Positions 1-10,531 of a stretch of 64,000 nt of DNA are shown here, piece by piece. Position 1 is the stretch's first letter. Each line of letters opens with the position of its first letter. A program made the translations under genes and the position numbers. The notes beneath the pieces were generated by a model. It had not been told where the DNA came from, did not search any database, and saw only the letters and a program-made list of their open reading frames with translations. The DNA is taken from NCBI GenBank assembly GCA_026874595.1, contig CM049318.1:319241-383240 (forward strand). Direction: 5' to 3'. This stretch comes from Sipunculus nudus. Its lineage: Eukaryota; Annelida; Sipuncula; Golfingiida; Sipunculidae.

Positions 1-70
1 AAAGGGCTGTTCGGGTCAACATTACAGAATCAACTAAAACTCCGCATTTCAGGCAAGTAGGACAAAACAC
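1..70. repeat. Partial subtype 13 monomer at the left edge
   Basis: The 3' part of a subtype 13 monomer, recognised by CATTACAG, CATTTCAGG and CAAGTAGGAC. It reads straight into the subtype 1 monomer at 71, as subtype 13 does elsewhere (for example at 4313). Confidence 0.9.
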
Positions 71-222
71 GCTGCTTGGTAAAATATGAGATCGAAATTC
101 GACCTTCATACATTCACCTGATTTTACGCATATTATACATGCATGTTGCCGAAAAGAGCTGTTCGGGTCAACATTGCAGGGTCAACTGAAACTCCGCATA
201 TCGGACCAATAGGCCAAAACAA
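71..222. repeat. Monomer subtype 1 (example)
   Basis: 152 bp. Marked by CATTCACCTGATTTTACG, CATGCATGTTGCC, TTGCAGGGTCAAC and TCGGACCAATAGG. Dyad 1 is broken (TTCA replaces TTCG); dyad 2 is intact at 150-165. It usually follows 13, 14 or 11 and precedes 2 or 3b. Confidence 0.9.
150..165. other. Dyad 2, CGAAA-N7-TTCG (example in subtype 1)
   Basis: A second 16-bp element with the same CGAAA-N7-TTCG frame, at about consensus positions 80-95, 57 bp centre to centre from dyad 1. With flanking C and G it forms a CCGAA/TTCGG stem. It is broken in subtypes 7 and 11. Confidence 0.6.
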
Positions 223-244
223 GCTGCTTGGTAAAATAGGAGAT

Positions 245-260
245 CGAAATTCGAACTTCG
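245..260. other. Dyad 1, CGAAA-N7-TTCG (example in subtype 2)
   Basis: A 16-bp imperfect palindrome centred on TTCGAA, at about consensus positions 23-38. It is kept in subtypes 2, 4, 8, 10, 11, 12, 13, 16 and 17. It is broken in 1 and 3 (3' half) and in 5, 6 and 7 (5' half). Such symmetry would suit a dimeric DNA-binding protein (inference). Confidence 0.6.
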
Positions 261-301
261 TATATACACCTGTTTATACGCATATTATCCATCAATGCGG
301 C

Positions 302-317
302 CGAAAAGAACTTTTCG
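302..317. other. Near-perfect palindrome form of dyad 2 in subtype 2
   Basis: CGAAAAGAACTTTTCG pairs at 7 of 8 positions, only the central A/A failing. It is the most symmetric form of dyad 2 seen here, and it recurs in the many type 2 copies (for example near 4544, 9398 and 36233). Confidence 0.65.
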
Positions 318-374
318 TTTCAACATGGCAGAATTAACTAAAACTCCGGATATCAGGCGAGTAGGCCAAAACAC

Positions 375-524
375 GCTGCTTGGAAAAATATAGGATCGAA
401 ATTCGAACTTCCTATATACACCAGCTTATACGCAGAATATAATTCAATGCTGCCGAAAAGAACTGTTTGGGTCAACATGCAGAATCACCTGAAACTCCGC
501 ATATCAGGCATTAGGCAAAAACAC
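375..524. repeat. Monomer subtype 3 (example)
   Basis: 150 bp, two bases short of the norm through AACATGCAG and GGCATTAGGC. Marked by GGAAAAATATAGGATCG, CTTCCTATATACACCAGC, CGCAGAATATAATTC and ACTGTTTGGGTC. Variant 3b (example 3251-3400) has CGCATAATATAATTC and AATGCGGCC and follows 1 directly. Confidence 0.9.
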
Positions 525-676
525 GCTGCTTGGTAAAATATGAGATCGAAATTCGACCTTCGTATATTCACCTGTTAATACGCATGTTATACATTCATGC
601 TGCGGAAAAGAGCTTTTCAGGTCAAAATTGCAGAATCAACTGAAATTCCGCATATCAGGCCAAAAGGCCAGAACAA
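525..676. repeat. Monomer subtype 4 (example)
   Basis: 152 bp. Marked by CCTGTTAATACGCATG, TGCTGCGGAAAAGAGC and TTTTCAGGTCAAAATTG, ending GAAATTCCGC. Variant 4b (3401-3552) has TTTTCGGGTC and CATTTCAGG. Variant 4c (1889-2040) has GAACCTCCGCATATGAGG. The GCGGAAAAG change removes the CGAAA half of dyad 2 but leaves a GAAAAG/CTTTTC palindrome. Confidence 0.9.
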
Positions 677-827
677 GCTGCTTGGTAAAATATGAGATGG
701 AAATTTAAACTTCGTATATACACCTGTTATACGCATATTATACATCAATGCTGCCGAAAAGAGCTGTTCGGGTCAACATTGCAGAATCAGCTGAAACTCC
801 GAATATCAGACTTGTAGACTTAAACAA
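677..827. repeat. Monomer subtype 5 (example)
   Basis: 151 bp. Marked by GATGGAAATTTAAAC, CACCTGTTATACGC (one base short), AATGCTGCC and ATCAGACTTGTAGACTT. Dyad 1 is lost in its 5' half. Confidence 0.9.
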
Positions 828-978
828 GCTGCTTGGTAAAATATGAGATTGAAATACGAACTTCGTATATACACCAGTTCATAAAATATAATACATCAAT
901 GCGGCCGAAAAGAGCTGTTCGGGACAACATTACAGAATCAACTAAAACTCCGCATTTCAGGCCAGTAGGCCAAAACAC
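828..978. repeat. Monomer subtype 6 (example)
   Basis: 151 bp. Marked by GATTGAAATACG, CACCAGTTCATAAAATAT and CGGGACAACATTACAG. Copies between about 9.9 and 22 kb instead read CATACAAATATAATAC and are 152 bp, a regional variant. Confidence 0.9.
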
Positions 979-1130
979 GCTGCTTGGTAAAAAATGAGAT
1001 CGAAATTTAAACTTCGTATATACACCTGTTTATACGCATATTATTCATCAATGCAGCCGAAAAGAGCTGTGCCGATCATTATGGCAGAATCAACTGAATC
1101 TCCGCATATCAGGCCAAAAGGCCAAAACAC
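979..1130. repeat. Monomer subtype 7 (example)
   Basis: 152 bp. Marked by GATCGAAATTTAAAC, AATGCAGCCG, GCTGTGCCGATCATTATGG, CTGAATCTCCGC and GGCCAAAAGGCC. The second dyad is destroyed (GTGCCG for GTTCGG). Variant 7b (3553-3704) begins GATGGAAATTTAAAC. Confidence 0.9.
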
Positions 1131-1282
1131 GCCGCTTGGAAAAATATGATATCGAAATTCAAACTTCGTATATACACCTTTTTATACGCATATTATACAT
1201 TCATGCTGCCGAAAAGAGCTGTTCGGGTCGAAATTGCAGAATCAACTGAAACTCCGCATATCAGGCCAGTAGGCCAAAACAA
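1131..1282. repeat. Monomer subtype 8 (example)
   Basis: 152 bp. Begins GCCGCTTGGAAAAATATG, then GATATCGAAATTCAAAC, CACCTTTTTATACG and CGGGTCGAAATTGCAG. Copies in 10-22 kb and at about 61.4 kb read CGAAATTGAGAATC (one base shorter). Variant 8b (3705-3856) has AAAAGGGCTG and GACCAGTAGGCTTAAAC or a close match. Confidence 0.9.
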
Positions 1283-1434
1283 ATTGCTTGGTAAAATATG
1301 AGATGGAAAATTAAACTTGGTATATATAACTGTTTATACGCATATTATACATCAATGCGTCCGAAAAGAGCTGTTCTTGTCAAAATTGCAGAATCAACCG
1401 AAACTCCGCATATCAGGCCAGTAGGCCAAAACAA
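1283..1434. repeat. Monomer subtype 9 (example)
   Basis: 152 bp. Marked by GATGGAAAATTAAACTTGG, TATATATAACTG, GCGTCCG and GTTCTTGTCAAAATTG. Variant 9b (3857-4008) has TATATACAACTG, GCCTCCG and AAAATGGCAG. Variant 9c (example 23414 onward) has GATGGAAATTCGAAC and ATTATAAATC. Confidence 0.88.
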
Positions 1435-1586
1435 GCTGCTTGGTAAAATATGAGATCGAAATTCGACCTTCGTATATACACCTGATAATACGCATATTAT
1501 ACATTCATTCTGCCGAAAAGAGATGTTCGGATCAACATTGCAGAATCAACTGAACCTCCGCATATGAGGCCAGAAGGCCAAAACAA
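1435..1586. repeat. Monomer subtype 10 (example)
   Basis: 152 bp. Marked by CACCTGATAATACGC, ATTCATTCTGCCG, GAGATGTTCGGATC and CATATGAGGCCAGAAGG. Confidence 0.88.
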
Positions 1587-2040
1587 GCTGCTTGGTAAAA
1601 TAGGAGATCGAAATTCGAACTTCGTATATACACCTGTTTATATGCATATTATCCATCAATGCGGCCGAAAAGAACTGGTCGTTTCAACATGGCAGAATTA
1701 ACTAAAACTCCGCATATCAGGCGAGTAGGCCAAAACACGCTGCTTGGAAAAATATAGGATCGAAATTCGAACTTCCTATATACACCAGCTTATACGCAGA
1801 ATATAATTCAATGCTGCCGAAAAGAACTGTTTGGGTCAACATGCAGAATCACCTGAAACTCCGCATATCAGGCATTAGGCAAAAACACGCTGCTTGGTAA
1901 AATATGAGATCGAAATTCGACCTTCGTATATACACCTGTTAATACGCATGTTATACATTCATGCTGCGGAAAAGAGCTTTTCAGGTCAAAATTGCAGAAT
2001 CAACTGAACCTCCGCATATGAGGCCAGAAGGCCAAAACAA

Positions 2041-2192
2041 GCTGCTTGGTAAAATATGAGATCGAAATTCGAACTTCGTATATACATCTGTTTACACACA
2101 TATTATCCATCAATGCGGCTGATAAGAGCTGTTCCGGTCCACATGGCAGAATCAACTGAAACTCCGCATATCCGGCCAGTAAACCAACACAC
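2041..2192. repeat. Monomer subtype 11 (example)
   Basis: 152 bp. Marked by TACATCTGTTTACACAC, GCGGCTGATAAG and TTCCGGTCCACATGG. Dyad 2 is lost. When it precedes subtype 15 it ends TCCGGCCAGTAAACC; when it precedes subtype 1 it ends AGGCCAGTAGGAC or close to it. Confidence 0.88.
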
Positions 2193-2797
2193 TCTGCTTG
2201 GTAAAATATGAGATCGAAATTCGACCTTCATACATACACCTGATAATACGTATATTATACATTCATGTTGCCGAAAAGAGCTGTTTGATTCAACATTGCA
2301 GGGTCAACTGAAACTACGCATATCGTACCAATAGGCCAAACAAGCTGCTTGGTAAAATATGAGATCGAAATTCGACCTTCGTATATACACCTGATAATAC
2401 GCATATTATTCATTCATTCTGCCGAAAAGAGATGTTCGGGTCAATATGGCAGAACCAACTGAAACTCCGCATATCAGGCCAGTAGGCCAAAACAAGCTGC
2501 TTGGTAAAATATGAGATCGAAATTCGAACTTCGTAAATATACCTGATAATAAGTATATTATACATTCATGTTGCCGAAAAGAAATGTTCGAGTCAACATT
2601 GCAGGGTCAACTGAAACTACGCATATCGGACCAATAGGCCAAAACAAGCTGCTTGGTAAAATATGAGATCGAAATTCGAACTTCCTATATACACCAGCTT
2701 ATACGCAGAATATAATTCAATGCGGCCGAAAAGAACTGTCTGGGTCAACATGCAGAATCACCTGAAACTCCGCATATCAGCCAGTAGGCCAAAACAA
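2193..2797. repeat. Subtypes 15-16-17-18, four-monomer cassette (605 bp)
   Basis: Monomers at 2193 (15, 151 bp), 2344 (16), 2496 (17) and 2648 (18, 150 bp). Marks are CATACACCTGATAATACG plus GTTTGATTC for 15, TTATTCATTC plus GGTCAATATGG for 16, AATAAGTATATT plus GAAATGTTCGAGTC for 17, and ACTGTCTGGGTC plus ATCAGCCAG for 18. The full cassette recurs at 12654-13258, 19171-19775 and 24324-24928. Shortened forms lie at 16745-17199 (15-16-17), 23262 (15 only) and 62562-62854 (15-16). It always follows subtype 11. Confidence 0.9.
2477..2488. other. GGCC-N4-GGCC dyad near the monomer 3' end (example)
   Basis: GGCC AGTA GGCC can form a 4-bp-arm hairpin and recurs near consensus positions 134-145 in most subtypes, with N4 as AGTA, AGAA or AAAA. 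No function can be assigned from sequence. Confidence 0.6.
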
Positions 2798-4008
2798 GCT
2801 GCTTGGTAAAGTATTAGATCGAAATTCGACCGTCTTATATACAGCTGATAATACGCATATAATACATTCATTCTGCCGAAAAGAGATGTTCGGGTCAACA
2901 TGGCATCAACTGAAACTCCGCATATCAGGCAAGTAGGCCAAAACAAGCTGCTTGGTAAAATACGAGATCGAAATTCGAACTTCGTAAATATACCTGTTTA
3001 TACGCATACTATACATCAATGCGGCCGAAAAGAGCTGTTCTGGTCAACATTACAGAATCAACTAAAACTCCGCATTTCATGCAAGTAGGACAAAACACGC
3101 TGCTTGGTAAAATATGAGATCGAAATTCGACCTTCATACATTCACCTGATTTTACGCATATTATACATGCATGTTGCCGAAAAGAGCTGTTCGGGTCAAC
3201 ATTGCAGGGTCAACTGAAACTCCGCATATCGGACCAATAGGCCAAAACAAGCTGCTTGGTAAAATATGAGATCGAAATTCGAACTTCCTATATACACCAG
3301 CTTATACGCATAATATAATTCAATGCGGCCGAAAAGAACTGTTTGGGTCAACATGCAGAATCATCTGAAACTCCGCATATCAGGCATTAGGCAAAAACAC
3401 GCTGCTTGGTAAAATATGAGATCGAAATTCGACCTTCGTATATACACCTGTTAATACGCATGTTATACATTCATGCTGCGGAAAAGAGCTTTTCGGGTCA
3501 AAATCGCAGAATCAGCTGAAACTCCGCATTTCAGGCCAGTAGGCCAGAACAAGCTGCTTGGTAAAATATGAGATGGAAATTTAAACTTCGTATATACACC
3601 TGTTTATACGCATATTATACATCAATGCAGCCGAAAAGAGCTGTGCCGATCATTATTGCAGAATCAACTGAATCTCCGCATATCAGGCCAAAAGGCCAAA
3701 ACACGCCGCTTGGAAAAATATGATATCGAAATTCGAAATTCGTATATACACCTTTTTATACGCATATTATACATTCATGCTGCCGAAAAGGGCTGTTCGG
3801 GTCAACATTGCAGAATCAGCTGAAACTCCGAATATCAGACCAGCAGGCTTAAACGAGCTGCTTGGTAAAATATGAGATGGAAATTCGAACTTCGTATATA
3901 CAACTGTTTATACGCATATTATACATCAATGCCTCCGAAAAGAGCTGTTCTTGTCAAAATGGCAGAATCAACCGAAACTCCCCATATCAGGCCAGTAGGC
4001 CAAAACAA

Positions 4009-4160
4009 GCTGCTTGGTAAAGTATTAGATCGAAATTCGACCTTCGTATATACAGCTGATAATACGCATATAATACATTCATTCTGCCGAAAAGAGATGT
4101 TCGGGTCAACATGGCAGAATCAACTGAAACTCCGCATATCAGGCAAGTAGGTCAAAACAA
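4009..4160. repeat. Monomer subtype 12 (example)
   Basis: 152 bp. Marked by AAAGTATTAGATCG, ACAGCTGATAATACGC, ATATAATACATTC and GGCAAGTAGG. From 34 kb on, copies next to subtype 14 carry CGCAAATAATAC. Confidence 0.88.
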
Positions 4161-4312
4161 GCTGCTTGGTAAAATACGAGATCGAAATTTGAACTTCGTA
4201 AATATACCTGTTTATGCGCATACTATACATCAATGCGGCCGAAAAGGGCTGTTCGGGTCAACATTACAGAATCAACTAAAACTCCGCATTTCAGGCAAGT
4301 AGGACAAAACAC
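4161..4312. repeat. Monomer subtype 13 (example)
   Basis: 152 bp. Marked by AAATACGAGATCG, GTAAATATACCTG, CGCATACTATACATC, CATTACAG and CAAGTAGGAC. It almost always precedes subtype 1. Confidence 0.88.
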
Positions 4313-7194
4313 GCTGCTTGGTAAAATATGAGATCGAAATTCGACCTTCATACATTCACCTGATTTTACGCATATTATACATGCATGTTGCCGAAAAGAG
4401 CTGTTCGGGTCAACATTGCAGGGTCAACTGAAACTCCGCATATCGGACCAATAGGCCAAAACAAGCTGCTTGGTAAAATAGGAGATCGAAATTCGAACTT
4501 CGTATATACACCTGTTTATACGCATATTATCCATCAATGCGGCCGAAAAGAACTTTTCGTTTCAACATGGCAGAATTAACTAAAACTCCGCATATCAGGC
4601 GAGTAGGCCAAAACACGCTGCTTGGAAAAATATAGGATCGAAATTCGAACTTCCTATATACACCAGCTTATACGCAGAATATAATTCAATGCTGCCGAAA
4701 AGAACTGTTTGGGTCAACATGCAGAATCACCTGAAACTCCGCATATCAGGCATTAGGCAAAAACACGCTGCTTGGTAAAATATGAGATCGAAATTCGACC
4801 TTCGTATATACACCTGTTAATACGCATGTTATACATTCATGCTGCGGAAAAGAGCTTTTCAGGTCAAAATTGCAGAATCAACTGAAATTCCGCATATCAG
4901 GCCAAAAGGCCAGAACAAGCTGCTTGGTAAAATATGAGATGGAAATTTAAACTTCGTATATACACCTGTTATACGCATATTATACATCAATGCTGCCGAA
5001 AAGAGCTGTTCGGGTCAACATTGCAGAATCAGCTGAAACTCCGAATATCAGACTTGTAGACTTAAACAAGCTGCTTGGTAAAATATGAGATTGAAATACG
5101 AACTTCGTATATACACCAGTTCATAAAATATAATACATCAATGCGGCCGAAAAGAGCTGTTCGGGACAACATTACAGAATCAACTAAAACTCCGCATTTC
5201 AGGCCAGTAGGCCAAAACACGCTGCTTGGTAAAAAATGAGATCGAAATTTAAACTTCGTATATACACCTGTTTATACGCATATTATACATCAATGCAGCC
5301 GAAAAGAGCTGTGCCGATCATTATGGCAGAATCAACTGAATCTCCGCATATCAGGCCAAAAGGCCAAAACACGCCGCTTGGAAAAATATGATATCGAAAT
5401 TCAAACTTCGTATATACACCTTTTTATACGCATATTATACATTCATGCTGCCGAAAAGAGCTGTTCGGGTCGAAATTGCAGAATCAACTGAAACTCCGCA
5501 TATCAGGCCAGTAGGCCAAAACAAATTGCTTGGTAAAATATGAGATGGAAAATTAAACTTGGTATATATAACTGTTTATACGCATATTATACATCAATGC
5601 GTCCGAAAAGAGCTGTTCTTGTCAAAATTGCAGAATCAACCGAAACTCCGCATATCAGGCCAGTAGGCCAAAACAAGCTGCTTGGTAAAATATGAGATCG
5701 AAATTCGACCTTCGTATATACACCTGATAATACGCATATTATACATTCATTCTGCCGAAAAGAGATGTTCGGATCAACATTGCAGAATCAACTGAACCTC
5801 CGCATATGAGGCCAGAAGGCCAAAACAAGCTGCTTGGTAAAATATGAGATCGAAATTCGAACTTCGTATATACATCTGTTTACACACATATTATCCATCA
5901 ATGCGGCTGATAAGAGCTGTTCCGGTCCACATGGCAGAATCAACTGAAACTCCGCATATCAGGCCAGTAGGACAAAACACGCTGCTTGGTAAAATATGAG
6001 ATCGAAATTCGACCTTCATACATTCACCTGATTTTACGCATATTATACATGCATGTTGCCGAAAAGAGCTGTTCGGGTCAACATTGCAGGGTCAACTGAA
6101 ACTCCGCATATCGGACCAATAGGCCAAAACAAGCTGCTTGGTAAAATATGAGATCGAAATTCGAACTTCCTATATACACCAGCTTATACGCATAATATAA
6201 TTCAATGCGGCCGAAAAGAACTGTTTGGGTCAACATGCAGAATCACCTGAAACTCCGCATATCAGGCATTAGGCAAAAACACGCTGCTTGGTAAAATATG
6301 AGATCGAAATTCGACCTTCGTATATACACCTGTTAATACGCATGTTATACATTCATGCTGCGGAAAAGAGCTTTTCGGGTCAAAATTGCAGAATCAGCTG
6401 AAACTCCGCATTTCAGGCCAGTAGGCCAGAACAAGCTGCTTGGTAAAATATGAGATGGAAATTTAAACTTCGTATATACACCTGTTTATACGCATATTAT
6501 ACATCAATGCAGCCGAAAAGAGCTGTGCCGATCATTATGGCAGAATCAACTGAATCTCCGCATATCAGGCCAAAAGGCCAAAACACGCCGCTTGGAAAAA
6601 TATGATATCGAAATTCAAAATTCGTATATACACCTTTTTATACGCATATTATACATTCATGCTGCCGAAAAGGGCTGTTCGGGTCAACATTGCAGAATCA
6701 GCTGAAACTCCGAATATCAGACCAGTAGGCTTAAACAAGCTGCTTGGTAAAATATGAGATGGAAATTCGAACTTCGTATATACAACTGTTTATACGCATA
6801 TTATACATCAATGCCTCCGAAAAGAGCTGTTCTTGTCAAAATGGCAGAATCAACCGAAACTCCGCATATCAGGCCAGTAGGCCAAAACAAGCTGCTTGGT
6901 AAAGTATTAGATCGAAATTCGACCTTCGTATATACAGCTGATTATACGCATATAATACATTCATTCTGCCGAAAAGAGATGTTCGGGTCAACATGGCAGA
7001 ATCAACTGAAACTCCGCATATCAGGCAAGTAGGCCAAAACAAGCTGCTTGGTAAAATACGAGATCGAAATTCGAACTTCGTAAATATACCTGTTTATACG
7101 CATACTATACATCAATGCGGCCGAAAAGAGCTGTTCGGGTCAACATTACAGAATCAACTAAAACTTCGCATTTCAGGCAAGTAGGACAAAACAC
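4313..7194. repeat. Nineteen-monomer segment, 2,882 bp
   Basis: Order 1 2 3 4 5 6 7 8 9 10 11 followed by 1 3b 4b 7b 8b 9b 12 13. The same 19-monomer order and the same length recur at 28112-30993. Confidence 0.87.
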
Positions 7195-9166
7195 GCTGCT
7201 TGGTAAAATATGAGATCGAAATTCGACCTTCATACATTCACCTGATTTTACGCATATTATACATGCATGTTGCCGAAAAGAGCTGTTCGGGTCAACATTG
7301 CAGGGTCAACTGAAACTCCGCATATCGGACCAATAGGCCAAAACAAGCTGCTTGGTAAAACAGGAGATCGAAATTAAAACTTCGTATGTACACCTGTTTA
7401 TACGCATATTATCCATCAATGCGGCCGAAAAGAACTTTTCGTTTCAACATGGCAGAATTAACTAAAACTCCGCATATCAGGCGAGTAGGCCAAAACACGC
7501 TGCTTGGAAAAATATAGGATCGAAATTCGAACTTCCTATATACACCAGCTTATACGCAGAATATAATTCAATGCTGCCGAAAAGAACTGTTTGGGTCAAC
7601 ATGCAAAATCACCTGAAACTCCGCATATCAGGCATTAGGCAAAAACACGCTGCTTGGTAAAATATGAGATCGAAATTCGACCTTCGTATATACACCTGTT
7701 AATACGCATGTTATACATTCATGCTGCGGAAAAGAGCTTTTCAGGTCAAAATTGCTAAATCAACTGAAATTAAACATATCAGGCCAGTAGGCCAGAACAA
7801 GCTGCTTGGTAAAATATGAGATGGAAATTTAAACTTCGTATATTCACCTGTTATACGCATATTATACATCAATGCTGCCGAAAAGAGCTGTTCGGGTCAA
7901 CATTGCAGAATTAGCTGAAACTCCGAATATCAGATTTGTAGACTTAAACAAGCTGCTTGGTAAAATATGAGATTGAAATACGAACTTCGTATATACACCA
8001 GTTCATAAAATATAATACATCAATGCGGCCGAAAAGAGCTGTTCGGGACAACATTACAGAATCAACTAAAACTCCGCATTTCAGGCCAGTAGGCCAAAAC
8101 ACGCTGCTTGGTAAAATATGAGATCGAAATTTAAACTTCGTATATACACCTGTTTATACGCATATTATACATCAATGCAGCCGAAAAGAGCTGTGCCGAT
8201 CATTATGGCAGAATCAACTGAATCTCCGCATATCAGGCCAAAAGGCCAAAACACGCCGCTTGGAAAAATATGATATCGAAATTCAAACTTCGTATATACA
8301 CCTTTTTATACGCATATTATACATTCATGCTGCGGAAAAGAGCTTTTCGGGTCAAAATTGCAGAATCAACTGAAACTCCGCATATCAGGCCAGTAGGCCA
8401 GAACAAGCTGCTTGGTAAAATATGAGATGGAAATTTAAACTTCGTATATACACCTGTTTATACGCATATTATACATCAATGCAGCCGAAAAGAGCTGTGC
8501 CGATCATTATGGCAGAATCAACTGAATCTCCGCATATCAGGCCAAAAGGCCAAAACACGCCGCTTGGAAAAATATGATATCGAAATTCGAACTTCGTATA
8601 TACACCTTTTTATACGCATATTTTACATTCATGCTGCCGAAAAGGGCTGTTCGGGTCAACATTGCAGAATCAGCTGAAACTCCGAATATCAGACCAGTAG
8701 GCTTAAACAAGCTGCTTGGTAAAATATGAGATGGAAATTCGAACTTCGTATATACAACTGTTTATACGCATATTATACATCAATGCCTCCGAAAAGAGCT
8801 GTTCTTGTCAAAATGGCAGAATCAACCGAAACTCCGCATATCAGGCCAGTAGGCCAAAACAAGCTGCTTGGTAAAGTATTAGATCGAAATTCGACCTTCT
8901 TATATACAGCTGATAATACGCATATAATACATTCATTCTGCCGAAAAGAGATGTTCGGGTCAACATGGCAGAATCAACTGAAACTCCGCATATCAGGCAA
9001 GTAGGCCAAAACAAGCTGCTTGGTAAAATATGAGATCGAAATTCGAACTTCGTAAATATACCTGTTTATACGCATACTATACATCAATGCGGCCGAAAAG
9101 AGCTGTTCGGGTCAACATTACAGAATCAACTAAAACTCCGCATTTCATGCAAGTAGGACAAAACAC
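7195..9166. repeat. Thirteen-monomer segment with a hybrid, 1,972 bp
   Basis: Order 1 2 3 4 5 6 7, an 8/4b hybrid at 8255, then 7b 8b 9b 12 13. It equals the preceding 19-mer with six monomers lost at the hybrid. Local substitutions include AAATTAAAAC near 7371 and ATTGCTAAATC near 7752. Confidence 0.85.
8255..8406. repeat. Hybrid monomer, 8 joined to 4b-like
   Basis: The 5' part is subtype 8 (GGAAAAATATGATATCG, CCTTTTTATACG) and from about 8328 it becomes subtype 4b-like (GCTGCGGAAAAGAGCTTTTC). It marks the join that shortened this unit from 19 to 13 monomers, as expected from unequal crossover between out-of-register monomers (inference). Confidence 0.8.
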
Positions 9167-10379
9167 GCTGCTTGGTAAAATATGAGATCGAAATTCGACC
9201 TTCATACAATCACCTGATTTTACGCATATTATACATGCATGTTGCCGAAAAGAGCTGTTCGGGTCAACATTGCAGGGTCAACTGAAACTCCGCATATCGG
9301 ACCAATAGGCCAAAACAAGCTGCTTGGTAAAATAGGAGATCGAAATTCGAACTTCGTATATACACCTGTTTATACGCATATTATCCATCAATGCGGCCGA
9401 AAAGAACTTTTCGTTTCAACATGGCAGAATTAACTAAAACTCCGCATATCAGGCGAGTAGGCCAAAACACGCTGCTTGGAAAAATATAGGATCGAAATTC
9501 GAACTTCCTATATACACCAGCTTATACGCAGAATATAATTCAATGCTGCCGAAAAGAACTGTTTGGGTCAACATGCAGAATCACCTGAAACTCCGCATAT
9601 CAGGCATTAGGCAAAAACACGCTGCTTGGTAAAATATGAGATCGAAATTCGACCTTCGTATATACACCTGTTAATACGCATGTTATACATTCATGCTGCG
9701 GAAAAGAGCTTTTCAGGTCAAAATTGCAGAATCAACTGAAATTCCGCATATCAGGCCAGTAGGCCAGAACAAGCTGCTTGGTAAAAATATGAGATGGAAA
9801 TTTAAACTTCGTATATACACCTGTTATACGCATATTATACATCAATGCTGCCGAAAAGAGCTGTTCGGGTCAACATTGCAGAATCAGCTGAAACTCCGAA
9901 TATCAGACTTGTAGACTTAAACAAGCTGCTTGGTAAAATATGAGATTGAAATACGAACTTCGTATATACACCAGTTCATACAAATATAATACATCAATGC
10001 GGCCGAAAAGAGCTGTTCGGGACAACATTACAGAATCAACTAAAACTCCGCATTTCAGGCCAGAAGGCCAAAACACGCTGCTTGGTAAAATATGAGATCG
10101 AAATTTAAACTTCGTATATACACCTGTTTATACGCATATTATACATCAATGCAGCCGAAAAGAGCTGTGTCGATCATTATGGCAGAATCAACTGAATCTC
10201 CGCATATCAGGCCAAAAGGCCAAAACACGCCGCTTGGAAAAATATGATATCGAAATTCGAACTTCGTATATACACCTTTTTATACGCATATTATACATTC
10301 ATGCTGCCGAAAAGAGCTGTTCGGGTCGAAATTGAGAATCAACTGAAACTCCGCATATCAGGCCAGTAGGCCAAAACAA

Positions 10380-10531
10380 GCTGCTTGGTAAAATATGAGA
10401 TGGAAAATTAAACTTCGTATATACACCTGTTTATACGCCTATTATACATCAATGCAGCCGAAAAGGGCTGTTCGGGTCAACATTGCAGAATCAGCTGAAA
10501 CTCCGAATATCAGACCAGTAGGCTTAAAAAA
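10380..10531. repeat. Monomer subtype 19 (example)
   Basis: 152 bp. Marked by GATGGAAAATTAAACTTCG, TACGCCTATTATAC, AAAAGGGCTG and GGCTTAAAAAAGC. It is restricted to 10.3-22.4 kb and one copy near 61.5 kb. Confidence 0.85.

Larger units (their letters stand above)
223..374. repeat. Monomer subtype 2 (example)
   Basis: 152 bp. Marked by AATAGGAGATCG, ATTATCCATC, GAACTTTTCGTTTC and GCAGAATTAAC. Both dyads are present, and the second is close to a perfect palindrome. Variant 2b (example 1587-1738) has GAACTGGTCG or GAACTAGTCG instead. Confidence 0.9.
71..3098. repeat. 20-monomer series, candidate ancestral higher-order unit (3,028 bp)
   Basis: Monomer order is 1 2 3 4 5 6 7 8 9 10 2b 3 4c 11 15 16 17 18 12 13, with starts at 71, 223, 375, 525, 677, 828, 979, 1131, 1283, 1435, 1587, 1739, 1889, 2041, 2193, 2344, 2496, 2648, 2798 and 2947. 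It is preceded by a partial 13 and followed by a 1, so it closes as a cycle. It holds most subtypes of the window, while other segments look like subsets or fusions of it. Calling it ancestral is inference; a later assembly from shorter units is the alternative. The subtype 12 monomer at 2798 has lost 3 bases (ATGGCATCAACTG near 2900). Confidence 0.85.
3099..4312. repeat. Eight-monomer segment, 1,214 bp
   Basis: Order 1 3b 4b 7b 8b 9b 12 13 with starts 3099, 3251, 3401, 3553, 3705, 3857, 4009 and 4161. The same order recurs at 5981-7194, within 24929-26443, within 28112-30993, and at 59064-60277, so this is a second stable cassette of the array. Confidence 0.88.

Noticed and set aside
150-165. 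A CENP-B box in the CCGAAAAGAGCTGTTCGG region.
   Set aside because: The canonical pattern TTCG-N4-A-N2-CGGG is not met on either strand; only TTCG and CGGG pieces are present in the wrong spacing.
245-317. An origin of the monomer from three ~50-bp subunits, suggested by dyads about 43-57 bp apart.
   Set aside because: Apart from the dyad cores the three parts show no clear similarity by eye, and the spacings are unequal.
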